A stretch of 64,000 nucleotides of DNA, from contig CBDFIW010000002.1 in the NCBI GenBank assembly GCA_965248255.1, positions 1,054,001 through 1,118,000 on the forward strand, in the 5' to 3' direction. The translations under genes were made by a program, and so were the position numbers. The first letter of the stretch is position 1. Each line of letters begins with the position of its first letter. Below the pieces are notes generated by a model. It ran no database searches and was not told where the DNA came from. It was given only the letters and a program-made list of their open reading frames with translations. Positions 26,582 through 36,837 of this stretch are shown here, piece after piece. Source of the DNA: JAKZVK01 sp965248255. Lineage in GTDB: Bacteria; Acidobacteriota; Terriglobia; Bryobacterales; UBA6623.

Positions 26582-27537
26582 TTATTCCGTGCCCTTTAGA
26601 GACGTGAACAGCTCGTGGAGCGCGACGGTCTCGTTGTAGAAGTCCAGAATTCCCGGCAATCCGGTCTGACGCTCGTCGAGGGATGTCGCGAGATCGGCGT
26701 GGGCCTGAGGTAATTTCGCGTAGCTGTTCTTGAGTCGTTCTAGGGTGCGAATGGTGTCGACCGTCTTGGAGTTCTGGGAGAGGATCGCTTGCAAGGCGGC
26801 GGTTTTGTCGGTGGCGGCAGTGGCGGCAAGGTATTTTTCCGCGCTGCCTGAAAACTCGTCATCATAACGAGGTCTGACACCCTGGACGATGACCACCAGC
26901 GCCTTCTGAGCTGCCTCGGAGTAGAGCTTCATCCGGTCCTGCTGTGCCAGGATGGCTTCGCGCAGTTTTTTCTTTCGCTTCCGCTCGATGATTTCTTGGA
27001 AGATCTTGGCCGCGGCCGTCGAAAAGAACGCCGGTGCCGTGCCCGACACCCCCAGGTTCAGAGTGGCCGCTGCGGACGTAACATTCTTGTTTAGATCGGT
27101 TGCCAGTTGATCGAACTGGCCTTTATTCACTGTCTCGTCGCCGGCGAGCGTAGCCAGCAGGCCGGCATAGTCGCCCATGGCGATGTTGAGATTCTTGAGC
27201 GCCCGGCGAAACCCGTCGAGTTGAACGTAGAGCGGCGGCTGGTCCCGGTTGTACTTGAATCCGACGGATCCCCTTGCGGGAAAGTGAGTTGCAGCTCTAG
27301 AACCTGAGCGGACGGCGCGCTGAGGACATTCTGCTCGAATTCCTCTCGCGCAGCCTGATAGTCGGTCTCCGCCTGCGCCTCCACGCCGGTGGAGAGCGTG
27401 CGAAGACTCTCCGAGAAGGTTTGGAACGGCTGCGGGTTGACTTTGGTGCAGCCGGCCAAGGCCCAGGCGATAACAGCGATCAGGGTTATCAGTCCGTAAG
27501 CGGTGATCCGGTCGTCTTTCCGCAGAGAAAGAAACAT
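26582..27537 (-). pseudogene. Predicted lipoprotein, frameshifted
   Basis: The first frame begins at 27537 with MFLSLRKDDRITAYG, a membrane segment and a lipobox LAGC near residue 29, then a helical region to about LELQLTFPQGD. Coding then moves to another frame near 27255-27275 and continues from GFKYNRDQPPLYVQLDGFRR to the stop at 26582. Read through a single-base correction it would be about 318 residues, mostly alpha-helical and charged, anchored in a membrane by its lipid. The 5' part of the second frame upstream of 27270 is out-of-frame noise. Either the gene is broken or there is one sequencing error; the partner coiled-coil gene downstream is intact. Confidence 0.7.
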
Positions 27538-27623
27538 GGAACCCCCACAATAAGGACGAATAGTGACGAATACTGTTCCGGTACGTCCGGGTCTGTTTCG
27601 GTCGACGCTCTAGTATAGCTTTT

Positions 27624-28886
27624 TCAGAAACGCGTAGGCCGAAAGGGTGTGGGGTCAACGGCGGGCGTGTTTCCGGTGCAAAGGTCGGCCACGAGTTGCC
27701 CCGTCGCCAGCGACAAAGTCAGCCCCAGCATGGCGTGGCCGGCGGCGATCGTGAGGTTGTTCCAACCCCGAGGGTGTCCGATCATCGGGATCCCGTCGGG
27801 CGTACAGGGCCGCATCCCGCACCACGTCTCGAGAATCCGCGGCTCCCGCGGCAAACTCACAAACTCGCGCGCCCCCCGCACGATCGCATCGACCCGCCGT
27901 TGCGTAATTGACTCATCGAGCCCGGCCAACTCCATCGTCCCGGCGAGCCGCATCGACCCGTCGCGCGGCGTGAGGCCGACACGTTTTTCGACCAGCGCGG
28001 TCGGGACCGTCAGCTTGGGCGAAACGGGTTCGACGATCAATGCGTAGCCCTTGCCGGCTTCGATCGGGACCCGCAGCTTCAGCAGGCGAGCCAACCGCGG
28101 GGTCCACGACCCGACCGCCAGAACGAAGTGGGTGCCGCCGATCCGACCGCGCGTCGTACGTAGCGCCTTGATGTGCCCGCCGGCAATCTCGATCTCCCGC
28201 AGTTCGGTGTCAGGAATGATCGCAGCCCCCTGATCGGCAGCCAGTTCGGCCAGTTTCTCGACGGTCTTCAAAGGCTCGGCGTGGGCTTCGCTTTCATACC
28301 ACACGCCGCCGGTGAGTGGGCCGGTTAGCGCCGGTTCTTTCTCCCGCAACGCATCGGCGTCGAGCATGCGGCCGGGCACACCCAGCTCCCCGACCACCTC
28401 TAGCTCCTCGCGAGCCTTCGCGAGGCCCGTTCGAGTGTTGCACGCAAACAGCAGACCGGCCTGGCGAAAGCGGATCGCCTCGGCCCCGTGCTTCTCAACG
28501 AGGGCTTGGAACAAATGGAGGCTATGTCGCGCCAAACCGGCTAGCACGGGCGCGGCGTGCCTCACATGGCGATGCGTCGAGCACGACAGGAAGCGCCAGA
28601 GCCAACGAGCGAGGTCCGGGTCAAGCCGCGGCTTGATGTAAAGCGGGGAATCCGGCTGCAACAGCCACTTGGTCGCCTGCCGCAGCATCCCCGGCATGGG
28701 CAGCGGCAGCGAGTGGCTCGGGACGATCCACCCGGCATTGCCGTAGGAGCACCCGTATCCGACCTTGCCCTTTTCGATCAGCGTCACCGAGGCGCCGCGG
28801 CGCGTCAGGAAATACGCGCACGCGCACCCGATCACACCCCCACCGACAATGACGACATCGGATCGTGGAGGCATAGACAAAGGCAT
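27624..28886 (-). CDS. D-amino-acid dehydrogenase-like FAD oxidoreductase (DadA family)
   Basis: About 420 residues from the ATG at 28886 (a longer frame to 28952 would overlap the next gene and lacks conservation). The FAD motif DVVIVGGGVIGCACAYFLTR is at the N-terminus, followed by YGCSYGNAGWIVPSHSLPLP, a signature of DadA-type enzymes. Later landmarks are GGVWYESEAHAEPLK and the C-terminal ETWCGMRPCTPDGIPMIG. The enzyme oxidises D-amino acids or related secondary amines to keto acids at the membrane. It could equally be a glycine- or proline-betaine-type oxidase; motifs do not settle this. Confidence 0.85.
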   Translation of the reverse strand: MPLSMPPRSDVVIVGGGVIGCACAYFLTRRGASVTLIEKGKVGYGCSYGNAGWIVPSHSLPLPMPGMLRQATKWLLQPDSPLYIKPRLDPDLARWLWRFLSCSTHRHVRHAAPVLAGLARHSLHLFQALVEKHGAEAIRFRQAGLLFACNTRTGLAKAREELEVVGELGVPGRMLDADALREKEPALTGPLTGGVWYESEAHAEPLKTVEKLAELAADQGAAIIPDTELREIEIAGGHIKALRTTRGRIGGTHFVLAVGSWTPRLARLLKLRVPIEAGKGYALIVEPVSPKLTVPTALVEKRVGLTPRDGSMRLAGTMELAGLDESITQRRVDAIVRGAREFVSLPREPRILETWCGMRPCTPDGIPMIGHPRGWNNLTIAAGHAMLGLTLSLATGQLVADLCTGNTPAVDPTPFRPTRF

Positions 28887-28948
28887 GCCCTCACGGCCCT
28901 CACTCAGGGTGCCGGTCCGGCCCACAGGCTCAGTCACCGACAACGGCG

Positions 28949-29464
28949 TCACCCTGCGCCGGCCGTTCGATCCCCCGCAACCAACGACGCAGCGTCCTCG
29001 GGATTCACCCTTATGACGGCGTCAGTCATCCAGCAATTCACATACGGGGCTTGCTCTTGTTTGGAGAGGATCCACATGAAAATCGCGCGACGGCCGTGCT
29101 TGTGGATCAGAGTGACCCTCTGTTGTACCCTCTCCCCGTCACGTTCAATCGGCGCCGTCTCGTAGGACTCGAAATCGAGCATGACGCTGTACGGAGGGTT
29201 CTTCACCATGCTGATGAACCGCGGCAGCGGGCCCGTCGTCGCGCGGTTGGCCGGCGACGCGAAGTTGAAGGTGATCTCGATGCCGCGGTTGTTCTCGAGC
29301 TGGCCGTTGTTCTGGAGCGCGTGGAGCTGGATCGCGATGACCTGCTCAGGTGTCAACGAGGGGGCGGGCTCGGTTGCATCGGGTACGGCCGATTTGCCGC
29401 TAGCACCGAGGCAGATACCGCCCGTGAGGATCACTGCAAGGAGAGTCTCAGTCAGGGTTCGCAT
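28949..29464 (-). CDS. Secreted DUF4864-family protein
   Basis: 171 residues from the ATG at 29464, which gives a clean signal peptide (MRTLTETLLAVILTGGICLG). The mature part carries LTPEQVIAIQLHALQNNGQL and FNFASPANRATTGPLPRFIS, the pattern of DUF4864. This fold is related to the NTF2-like/SnoaL group, and its function is unknown. An upstream ATG at 29503 would place 13 extra residues before the signal and is less likely. It precedes the DadA-like gene on the same strand with a gap of about 60 bp. Confidence 0.75.
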   Translation of the reverse strand: MRTLTETLLAVILTGGICLGASGKSAVPDATEPAPSLTPEQVIAIQLHALQNNGQLENNRGIEITFNFASPANRATTGPLPRFISMVKNPPYSVMLDFESYETAPIERDGERVQQRVTLIHKHGRRAIFMWILSKQEQAPYVNCWMTDAVIRVNPEDAASLVAGDRTAGAG

Positions 29465-29543
29465 GGCGTAACTCCTGAAGGCGGCCGGCCCGCTCCGCCC
29501 CATTCGCGCCTAGCCGGGTCTGACGCCTGGCGCATTATAGGTC

Positions 29544-30023
29544 TCATCCGGCAGCTTCGCGCGCGGCCTGCAGTCGCCTCAACGCCTCTCCGGTGGGAAT
29601 ATTGATGAAGAGCACCCCCAGCAGGCCGTCGCCCGTGTTGCTGACTTCGTGCTCGGCGCCTGGAGGAATGTAGAGCACATCCTCTTGCGACACATCGTGC
29701 GTTTCCTCACCGATCGTCGCCGTGCCGACCCCGCGGGTGATCACGACCAACTCCTCGGCGTCCGGATGGATGTGCAGTTCCGCGACGTGGCGTCCGCCGG
29801 GTGGGATGAGCATGTGATGAACGAACTGTACTGTCTGGAGACACGTTCGCTCCCGTGGTGCTTCCGTCTCGTACAGCCGCCGCACCGGGGCCGGCGTTTC
29901 CGAGCGTTTTCGCCACTCGCCCTTCTCGTCCCGGACAAGGTAGTCAATCACCCGGCGAGGATTATTGAACAACAAGCTTTGAATTGCGTTATAGGTTTGA
30001 GACTTCCAATTAGCAAGCGGCAT
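29544..30023 (-). CDS. Cupin-domain protein
   Basis: 159 residues. The cupin motif 1 is visible as HHMLIPPGGRHVAELHIHPD followed by AEELVVITRG, with the metal-binding histidines and glutamate, and motif 2 as DVLYIPPGAEHEVSN. The N-terminal 60 residues are charged and unconserved. Probably a small metal-binding enzyme or sensor. The end of the upstream sequence has no signal peptide. It stands in a run of unrelated minus-strand genes. Confidence 0.8.
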   Translation of the reverse strand: MPLANWKSQTYNAIQSLLFNNPRRVIDYLVRDEKGEWRKRSETPAPVRRLYETEAPRERTCLQTVQFVHHMLIPPGGRHVAELHIHPDAEELVVITRGVGTATIGEETHDVSQEDVLYIPPGAEHEVSNTGDGLLGVLFINIPTGEALRRLQAAREAAG

Positions 30024-30135
30024 GGATAATCACGAAAGACTTGGGTCTTCATCAACGCAGTGCGACCGCAGCCGGAACTGGCGGGGGTAGCCCGCTGCGC
30101 CCCTGCGCGTCGTAGCCGAACGTGCTACGACAAGA

Positions 30136-31259
<1,124 letters not shown>

Positions 31260-31571
31260 GCTGTGGCCGATAGAGCTCTGCGATCGTAATGGGCCGCCTT
31301 CGCTGTCTGTTGCCCGTGTAGCCTACAACTCGGCATCGAGCGCGCGCAGAACGGCGACATACTCGGCTACGACTTCAAGGCGGATGCCGTCACCCGGGAG
31401 TACTGCGATGCGGAGGGTCTTCGTTTCTGGCGTGGCCAACTGCGTTGGTGGTACTTGGGCGGCTGCTAGGGTTTCGGGGCGGAGACAACGCACCACCCCT
31501 ACGATCCGCGCGGCCTTGCACCAAACTTGCCGGCGACTCGGCAGACGGCAAGTCCGGCGGGTTATGTCAAG
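31260..31571 (+). pseudogene. Gene remnant: C-terminal coding fragment between two genes
   Basis: From about 31290 to a TAG at 31467-31469 the plus strand reads IERAQNGDILGYDFKADAVT and on to RFWRGQLRWWYLGGC with G or C at most third codon positions, as in genuine genes of this genome. There is an in-frame stop just upstream (near 31286) and no start codon, so it looks like the last 50 residues of a lost gene. I do not recognise the family. The remaining 100 bp to 31571 hold nothing I can name. Confidence 0.45.
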
Positions 31572-32672
31572 TCAGCCCACCTCTTCGTTGGCCCGGCGCA
31601 GCAGGGCCCGCATGTAGGCGATGCAATACGCGGTGCCGGCGCGGCGGATGCCCTCGTCGCCCGTCAGCTCGGGGACATGGTCGGGAACGACGGTTCCGCT
31701 GTAGCGCACTTCCCGCAACGACTTCATCACCTGATACAGGTCCAGATAGCCCTCGTCGGGGAAGGTCTCGACGAAGTTCGGAAGAGGCCCACTGACTCCC
31801 CGGAAATGGATGCCGAGGATCTTCCCGCGGCCTCCGAAGTCTCGGATCATCTCAAAGACGTCCTTGCCCATCTTGTCGCCGCCCTCCGACCAGGTGCCGA
31901 CGCAAAACGTCAGACCCCAGTGCAGGCTGCCCTTGCCTTCGATCGACTCAGAGATTTGCTCGGCCCGGCGGTACCCGTCGTAGTGCACCAGCACTTTTGC
32001 GACGCCGTTCATCATGGCGAGCGGCGGATCGTCGGGATGGAGGGCAAGCTTGACACCCGCCTCCTTGGCGACCGGCAGCACGGCCTTCATGAAATAGGTG
32101 TAGCTGGCCCAGATGTCGTCCGCCGAGTACTCGCGGTCGAACTTCTGCTTCTCGACCCTGTTGCGGAAGTCCGCCAGCCGGAACTCGCGAGCTCGGTAGC
32201 CGCGCGCCGTCGTGATGTGGGCGGTGGTGTACGTGTTCGCCGGGTGAAAATCGTAGCATGAGACCGGAATACCGAGCTTGCCGAGGTCGCGCAGGAAGAT
32301 GTTGTACTCCTCTATGTGCTTGTCACGTCCGGGCTTGCCCAACTGCACGTCCAGCTCGCGATAGGCGTAGTGGACGGCGGAGAAGATCTTGATGCCGTGG
32401 GACGCGTAGCGTCTCTGCGTACTTGCGATGAAGTCAAGGTCGACAGGAGGGCGGAAGTTGACCCGCGCCCAGCGCAGACCGATCTGCTTGAGGAACAGCA
32501 GGTCGTCGTCGCTGATGTCGGCCCTCAAGCGGCGGCAGAGTTTGGTGTTGGAGGGGTCATACTCGTCGATCACGGACGCCGCTCGAGCCGCGGTCGAGAC
32601 CAGTCCTGTCGTAGCAACGGCCCCCAGCGGCAGTTTCAGGAATTGGCGCCGAGGCGGTTTCAGAGTTGTCAT
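31572..32672 (-). CDS. Tat-exported mannonate dehydratase-like protein
   Basis: 366 residues. The start at 32672 gives a leader MTTLKPPRRQFLKLPLGAVA with a twin-arginine motif and a signal cleavage region around ARAAS. The mature part resembles UxuA and xylose-isomerase-like TIM barrels: LALHPDDPPLAMMNG, HWGLTFCVGTWSEGG and KILGIHFRGVSG are the blocks that carry the manganese ligands in mannonate dehydratases. True UxuA is cytoplasmic, so the exported location is odd, but Tat-leadered versions are common in Acidobacteria. Its likely substrate is a sugar acid, in line with the cluster at 40.7-45 kb. Confidence 0.8.
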   Translation of the reverse strand: MTTLKPPRRQFLKLPLGAVATTGLVSTAARAASVIDEYDPSNTKLCRRLRADISDDDLLFLKQIGLRWARVNFRPPVDLDFIASTQRRYASHGIKIFSAVHYAYRELDVQLGKPGRDKHIEEYNIFLRDLGKLGIPVSCYDFHPANTYTTAHITTARGYRAREFRLADFRNRVEKQKFDREYSADDIWASYTYFMKAVLPVAKEAGVKLALHPDDPPLAMMNGVAKVLVHYDGYRRAEQISESIEGKGSLHWGLTFCVGTWSEGGDKMGKDVFEMIRDFGGRGKILGIHFRGVSGPLPNFVETFPDEGYLDLYQVMKSLREVRYSGTVVPDHVPELTGDEGIRRAGTAYCIAYMRALLRRANEEVG

Positions 32673-32773
32673 GGGAGCCTCTCTGGCAGCGGATCGTTGA
32701 AGCCATCCTACCATCGGGATGCCGTGCCGCAGGGGTGAGGGGCCGCCGAAGTGAGGCGAGGAGCCGCCGGATC

Positions 32774-33820
32774 TCACACCGGCAGGTGTATCTTCAGCGT
32801 TGGTCCCATGTCGTAGGTGGGAGGATGGCGGTCTTGGATCAGTTCGGTGTGCTCGGACAGGGCCGTGACTAGCAACGGCATCGCGATCGTCGAGTCGCAA
32901 TGACAGTTGACCATCTGAGCGCCTTTGGCCAGTTTGCCCCAGCTTTGCGACTCCTCGAACGTACACCCCGAGAGTCCGCCCCAGTGCGGCGCATCGGTCA
33001 CGACCTGCACGCCGTAGCGGTGTCCGGACTTGTTCTTGTTCATCAGGATGGCGACCACTTCCGTCTGCTGTACATAGTTCTTCGGTGTCCCGCCGCCGAA
33101 GTAGATCACGCCCGTGGCCGGCGAATCGGCGACGACGTTGGTGATCTCGAGCACGTCGCCCATCATGTCGAACATCAGCCGGTTCTCGCCCCGGTGGCGG
33201 CTCTCCGCGACGCCAATGCCGATCGAGCTGTCACCGATCGCCGGGCAGAACAGCGGCACCCCGTGCTTGGCCGCCGCCGTCACGATGCCGTCTTCCTTGC
33301 AGTCTTTGCCGACCTCTTGGCCGAGGAGGTAAAGGAATTCCCGCGTCGTGTAGGGCCGGCTTTGGTCCAGACGCGCGGCAAAGCTGCCGATCCACAAGTC
33401 GTGCTCGCGGAAGCGGACCTCATCGGCCAGCACGTCGTACATACGATCGACCATGTGCTCGCCCAGGTGCTCGTCGTCCATCTCTGAGGAACCCTGGTAG
33501 TGGTGGAAGCCCTTGCTTTCGTGGATGTCGTGGAAGAAGTTCGCTCCGGTCGAGGCTAGAACGTCGATCAGACGGTTTTCGATCATGTAGGTGACCAGCC
33601 GCCGCATGCCGGCCGGCACCATCGCCCCCGACATGCCCATCAAGATGGTGCACTCCGGGTCGGCCAACATCTGCTTCCACACATCGAAGGCGCGTCCGAG
33701 TTGGCGGCCCTGGAAGGCCGTTCCCGCCATCTTGTCAAGCACCGATGAAGCGGCCTTGGCGCTGTCAATCGCGAAGGGCCGGGTGGGCTGAGAGAGCAGA
33801 TCTTCCTTAGAACGTCTCAT
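32774..33820 (-). CDS. Deoxyhypusine synthase family protein
   Basis: 348 residues from the ATG at 33820. Blocks typical of the family are LADPECTILMGMSGAMVPAG, YFGGGTPKN and the C-terminal ESQSWGKLAKGAQ. Lysine 296 in SWGK matches the catalytic lysine of eukaryotic deoxyhypusine synthase. Bacteria lack eIF5A, and studied bacterial homologues act as homospermidine synthases or on other spermidine chemistry, so the name should not be taken as function. No spermidine gene is adjacent. An extension to 33904 exists but has no conserved residues. Confidence 0.82.
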   Translation of the reverse strand: MRRSKEDLLSQPTRPFAIDSAKAASSVLDKMAGTAFQGRQLGRAFDVWKQMLADPECTILMGMSGAMVPAGMRRLVTYMIENRLIDVLASTGANFFHDIHESKGFHHYQGSSEMDDEHLGEHMVDRMYDVLADEVRFREHDLWIGSFAARLDQSRPYTTREFLYLLGQEVGKDCKEDGIVTAAAKHGVPLFCPAIGDSSIGIGVAESRHRGENRLMFDMMGDVLEITNVVADSPATGVIYFGGGTPKNYVQQTEVVAILMNKNKSGHRYGVQVVTDAPHWGGLSGCTFEESQSWGKLAKGAQMVNCHCDSTIAMPLLVTALSEHTELIQDRHPPTYDMGPTLKIHLPV

Positions 33821-34028
33821 CGGATCGGTCGGGCCGGGAGTGAAACAGACTTCTTGACGATGCCGACGGCGGGTTGAACCGACGCGCGGCCCGGGTGAGC
33901 CCATGCGCGAAACTCACCGCGCAGAACAGCTGCGTCATGATAGCAGAGACTCCGAATTGGTTGCGTATATAGACCTTGGCGCGCACAATAAAGAGGTGCC
34001 GGCCGATCCGGCAGAGGAATCCAGCCGC

Positions 34029-34655
34029 ATGGCCGTCTCCCCCAACGACACCACAACCTTCGACGATGTCGCGCTGGCCAACCAGGCGAAGCAGGGCGAC
34101 ACGGGTGCGTTCACCGACCTCGTCGAACGTTATGCGTCACGCGTGTTCCGGGTCGCACGGCACATCACCCGCAATGACCAAGATGCGGAGGATGTGCTGC
34201 AAGAGGCGTTCCTCAAAGCGTACTCGCGGCTCGATCAGTTCCTGGGCAACTCCAAGTTCTACACGTGGCTGGTGCGCATCGCCGTTAACGAAGCGTTGAT
34301 GCGGATGCGCCGCGGCAAGGGTCGCACCATGGTTTCGCTCGATCAAGAGCTGGAAACCAGCGACGGTTCGTTGGCCCGCGAAGTCCCTTCCGAGGGAGAA
34401 ACCCCTGAAGAGATCTATGGGCGGGAACAGTTGCGCGACTACATCGCCACGGCCATCGACGGCTTGTCGGAGACCTACCGTCCGGTCTTCGTCCTGCGTG
34501 ACGTCGAGGGCTTCTCAACCGAAGAAACAGGCCAGCTACTGGATCTTTCCGAATCAGCGGTGAAATCCCGATTGCTTCGAGCGCGGCTCCAGTTGCAACA
34601 GAAGCTGCGCCGGGTTCTGAACAAAAATGGGAACGAAGCGAAAAGTACCGTGTAA
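34029..34655 (+). CDS. ECF-type RNA polymerase sigma factor
   Basis: 208 residues from the ATG at 34029. Region 2 is LVERYASRVFRVARHITRND followed by QDAEDVLQEAFLKAYSRLDQ. Region 4 is LSETYRPVFVLRDVEGFSTE then LLDLSESAVKSRLLRARLQL. The length and the missing regions 1.2 and 3 fit the extracytoplasmic-function group. The end overlaps the start of an anti-sigma gene by 29 bp, the usual arrangement for coupled expression. An upstream extension to 33903 has no ribosome site and lies against the divergent deoxyhypusine synthase-like gene. Confidence 0.93.
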   Translation: MAVSPNDTTTFDDVALANQAKQGDTGAFTDLVERYASRVFRVARHITRNDQDAEDVLQEAFLKAYSRLDQFLGNSKFYTWLVRIAVNEALMRMRRGKGRTMVSLDQELETSDGSLAREVPSEGETPEEIYGREQLRDYIATAIDGLSETYRPVFVLRDVEGFSTEETGQLLDLSESAVKSRLLRARLQLQQKLRRVLNKNGNEAKSTV

Positions 34656-34884
34656 AGACTTTCTCGAGCAGGTCTCGGACTACATCGACGGGGCTCTCGA
34701 ACCGGATCTTCGGGTGACCCTCGAAGCCCACCTGGGGAAATGTCCCGACTGCTGGGTGGAGTTTGATGACACGCGAAAGACGGTCGAGATCGTGCAGCAT
34801 ACCAACTGCCATCCACTGCCCCAAGAGGTTCACGACCGCCTCCTGAAGAGCCTCGAGAGTCATTGGGATCAGGACGAGCGCTAG
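34627..34884 (+). CDS. Zinc-finger anti-sigma factor
   Basis: 85 residues with the ZAS motif: a histidine and two cysteines in EAHLGKCPDCW (H-x3-C-x2-C), preceded by the helix LEQVSDYIDGALE. It has no transmembrane helix, so it is a soluble anti-sigma factor that probably releases the sigma factor on redox or metal stress. It starts inside the last codons of the sigma gene, so both are translated together. Confidence 0.88.
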   Translation: MGTKRKVPCKDFLEQVSDYIDGALEPDLRVTLEAHLGKCPDCWVEFDDTRKTVEIVQHTNCHPLPQEVHDRLLKSLESHWDQDER

Positions 34885-35162
34885 AGCGGCACCGCTCCTA
34901 GATTCCGCCCCCGCGAGGGTTTCGCTGTCCGACAGCCCGCGTTTGAACCTCCCCTTGGCTTCCTCACCCGACCCGATTAGGCACAGATTCCTGTTCCGCA
35001 ACGAAACCAACCGTGGCCCGCCGGGGTCTAATGACGTGGGAATCGAACATCCGGACCCCGTGTTTAGGTGGCCGGCTCGATCTCATTGTGTCGAGAGACG
35101 GGTCTTCCGCCTCACGGCCGGCCATCGCCGCCGGAGGCGCCATGAAGCAGGAGGTAAGATTG
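34885..35162. other. Intergenic region before the Crp/Fnr gene
   Basis: 278 bp. No gene is evident. The ribosome site of the next gene, AGGAGGT at 35149-35155, is at its end. Confidence 0.45.
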
Positions 35163-35846
35163 ATGTCTCTTGGGGTTGTACAGTCTCTACCCGTCGCGGC
35201 GGCCTGGGACGACCCGCTCGATATACTGCCTCGCCGAAAGCCGCAGGAATTCAGCAAGGATCAGACCGTCTACACCGCCCACGACCGCGCCGAAAGTCTC
35301 TTTCTCGTCGTGGATGGCTTTGTCAAGCTCAGCCGCATCTCCGACACCGGCAAGGAGACGGTGATCGACTTCTGTGCCCAAGACTCGTTTTTCGGGGAGT
35401 CATGCCTGCTCGGCGCGCCCTACCGGGGTGAAATGGCTGTGGCTCAAGAAGATACGTCGATCATGGAATGGACCACGACCGACCTGCACAGCATCCTGAT
35501 CCGGTTGCCGGAACTGGGTCCTTCGCTGTTGCGGGTGCTGGCGCGCAAGCTTCAGCACGCCGACGCGCGAATTGAAAGCCTGGCCATCGACCCGATCGCC
35601 CAGCGCCTGATCAAGGCTTTGCTGCGGCTGGCCGACGAGCTAGGCGAGCCCAACGGCCGCTCGACGATCCACATCATGCCCGTCACACACGAATTGCTGG
35701 CGCGCTACGTGGGGACGTCGCGTGAGATCATCACCCAACACATGAGCCAGTTTCGCCGGAAGGGGCTGGTGCGCTACTCGCGTGCTGGTATCGAGTTCGA
35801 TCCCGCCGAGCTTCGTGGTTTGGCGGGAGAACACGGCGCGAACTAA
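35163..35846 (+). CDS. Crp/Fnr-family transcriptional regulator
   Basis: 227 residues. The start at 35163 is fixed by AGGAGGT seven bases upstream; longer frames exist but read through this site. The cyclic-nucleotide-binding-type barrel is at about residues 20-130 (ESLFLVVDGFVKLSRISDTG, then FCAQDSFFGESCLLGAPYRG). The dimer helix follows and the helix-turn-helix is near residues 175-205 (MPVTHELLARYVGTSREIIT). The cNMP phosphate-binding arginine-serine pair is not evident, so it may sense something other than cAMP. No target operator was found by eye. Confidence 0.9.
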   Translation: MSLGVVQSLPVAAAWDDPLDILPRRKPQEFSKDQTVYTAHDRAESLFLVVDGFVKLSRISDTGKETVIDFCAQDSFFGESCLLGAPYRGEMAVAQEDTSIMEWTTTDLHSILIRLPELGPSLLRVLARKLQHADARIESLAIDPIAQRLIKALLRLADELGEPNGRSTIHIMPVTHELLARYVGTSREIITQHMSQFRRKGLVRYSRAGIEFDPAELRGLAGEHGAN

Positions 35847-35985
35847 CCGACCGGGCCGCACCGGCCGGGCCTAGCGAACTCGAGGAGGATCTTGGGCCCG
35901 AAGAGCTGTCGCTCCTCCGACCCCCCCCGGCGCTAAGGATCGACGCCGCTCCGATCGCGGCTGATCGTCCCCAGCCGAACGGGCT

Positions 35986-36837
35986 CTAGAAGCGCCGCCC
36001 GCGGCGGACACGGGCACGACCGCCCAAACGGCTTCTCCCCCGATAGTGCCCGTAGCGGAACGAAGTGTAGTAGCGCGGATAATAGTGGCGTCCGTACCCG
36101 ACACCGAGCCCGTAGCCGTGATGGCCGTAGCCGTAGCCATAGTGACCGGAGATGAACGACGGCCAATAGCGGGAACGCCGGCCACGGTTTTGGTCGAGCA
36201 CCTTGTCGCGGCGCTGGTTCCACTCATCGAAACCGTCCTTGCTCGGAGCGCCGGCCAAGCGAACGCGTTCGGTGTCCTGGTCCCCGTACACCGTGAGCGT
36301 CTTGCCCTTCTTGGCGGTGCGGAAGCCGCTGGGCGTGCCGACGTCGGCCTCGCCCTTGCGGACGGTGACCACGGCACGGCCGGACGGCTCGCGGTCGACC
36401 CGGTAAGATCCCCGCTTGAGGGGAATGACCATCAGGCCGCCGGCTTTGATTTCAACGTCTGCCGTAGCGCCGTCGGCCTGGCTTAAGCTGACGTGGCCCA
36501 CTTCGAGATCCAACTGGAAACGCCGGTTGCCGAGCTGCACCACGCGCAACTTGGTGGTGGCGCTGAGCCGCAGGAAGTTGCCCTGGTCAAGCTGGACCTC
36601 AGCGCGCGAGGCGCGGCCAGTCTCGACCGTGTCTCCGGCCACGAGTTCATCGCCGGCCCGGAGCGCGGTCACATCACCGTGCAGGCTCAACTTCGTCACA
36701 TCGCCGTCGGCCACGCTGACGTAGGCGACCCCAACGAGGGGCCCCCGATCTCGATCGTCGCCAGATCGACCCTGCGTCGGCAGAGCGGAAAGAAGAATAA
36801 TAGTGATCGATAACCCGAGGCCGTGTCTCACACTCAT
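35986..36837 (-). CDS. Secreted FecR-domain protein with Gly/Tyr/Arg-rich tail
   Basis: 283 residues from the ATG at 36837 with a GGAGGG ribosome site and signal peptide MSVRHGLGLSITIILLSALP. A FecR-like beta domain occupies about residues 30-190 (TKLSLHGDVTALRAGDELVA, then QLDLEVGHVSLSQADGATAD). A DEWN box follows (FDEWNQRRDKVLDQN), as in acidobacterial FecR/DUF6600-type proteins. The last 70 residues are low-complexity, rich in G, Y, H and R (YGYGYGHHGYGLGVGYG). It lacks a membrane helix after the FecR domain, so it is not a classical sigma regulator; it may be a cell-envelope protein. Confidence 0.75.
   Translation of the reverse strand: MSVRHGLGLSITIILLSALPTQGRSGDDRDRGPLVGVAYVSVADGDVTKLSLHGDVTALRAGDELVAGDTVETGRASRAEVQLDQGNFLRLSATTKLRVVQLGNRRFQLDLEVGHVSLSQADGATADVEIKAGGLMVIPLKRGSYRVDREPSGRAVVTVRKGEADVGTPSGFRTAKKGKTLTVYGDQDTERVRLAGAPSKDGFDEWNQRRDKVLDQNRGRRSRYWPSFISGHYGYGYGHHGYGLGVGYGRHYYPRYYTSFRYGHYRGRSRLGGRARVRRGRRF

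Noticed and set aside
34885..35162. Upstream extension of the Crp/Fnr protein to 35013
   Set aside because: A strong ribosome site inside the extended frame fixes the start at 35163.
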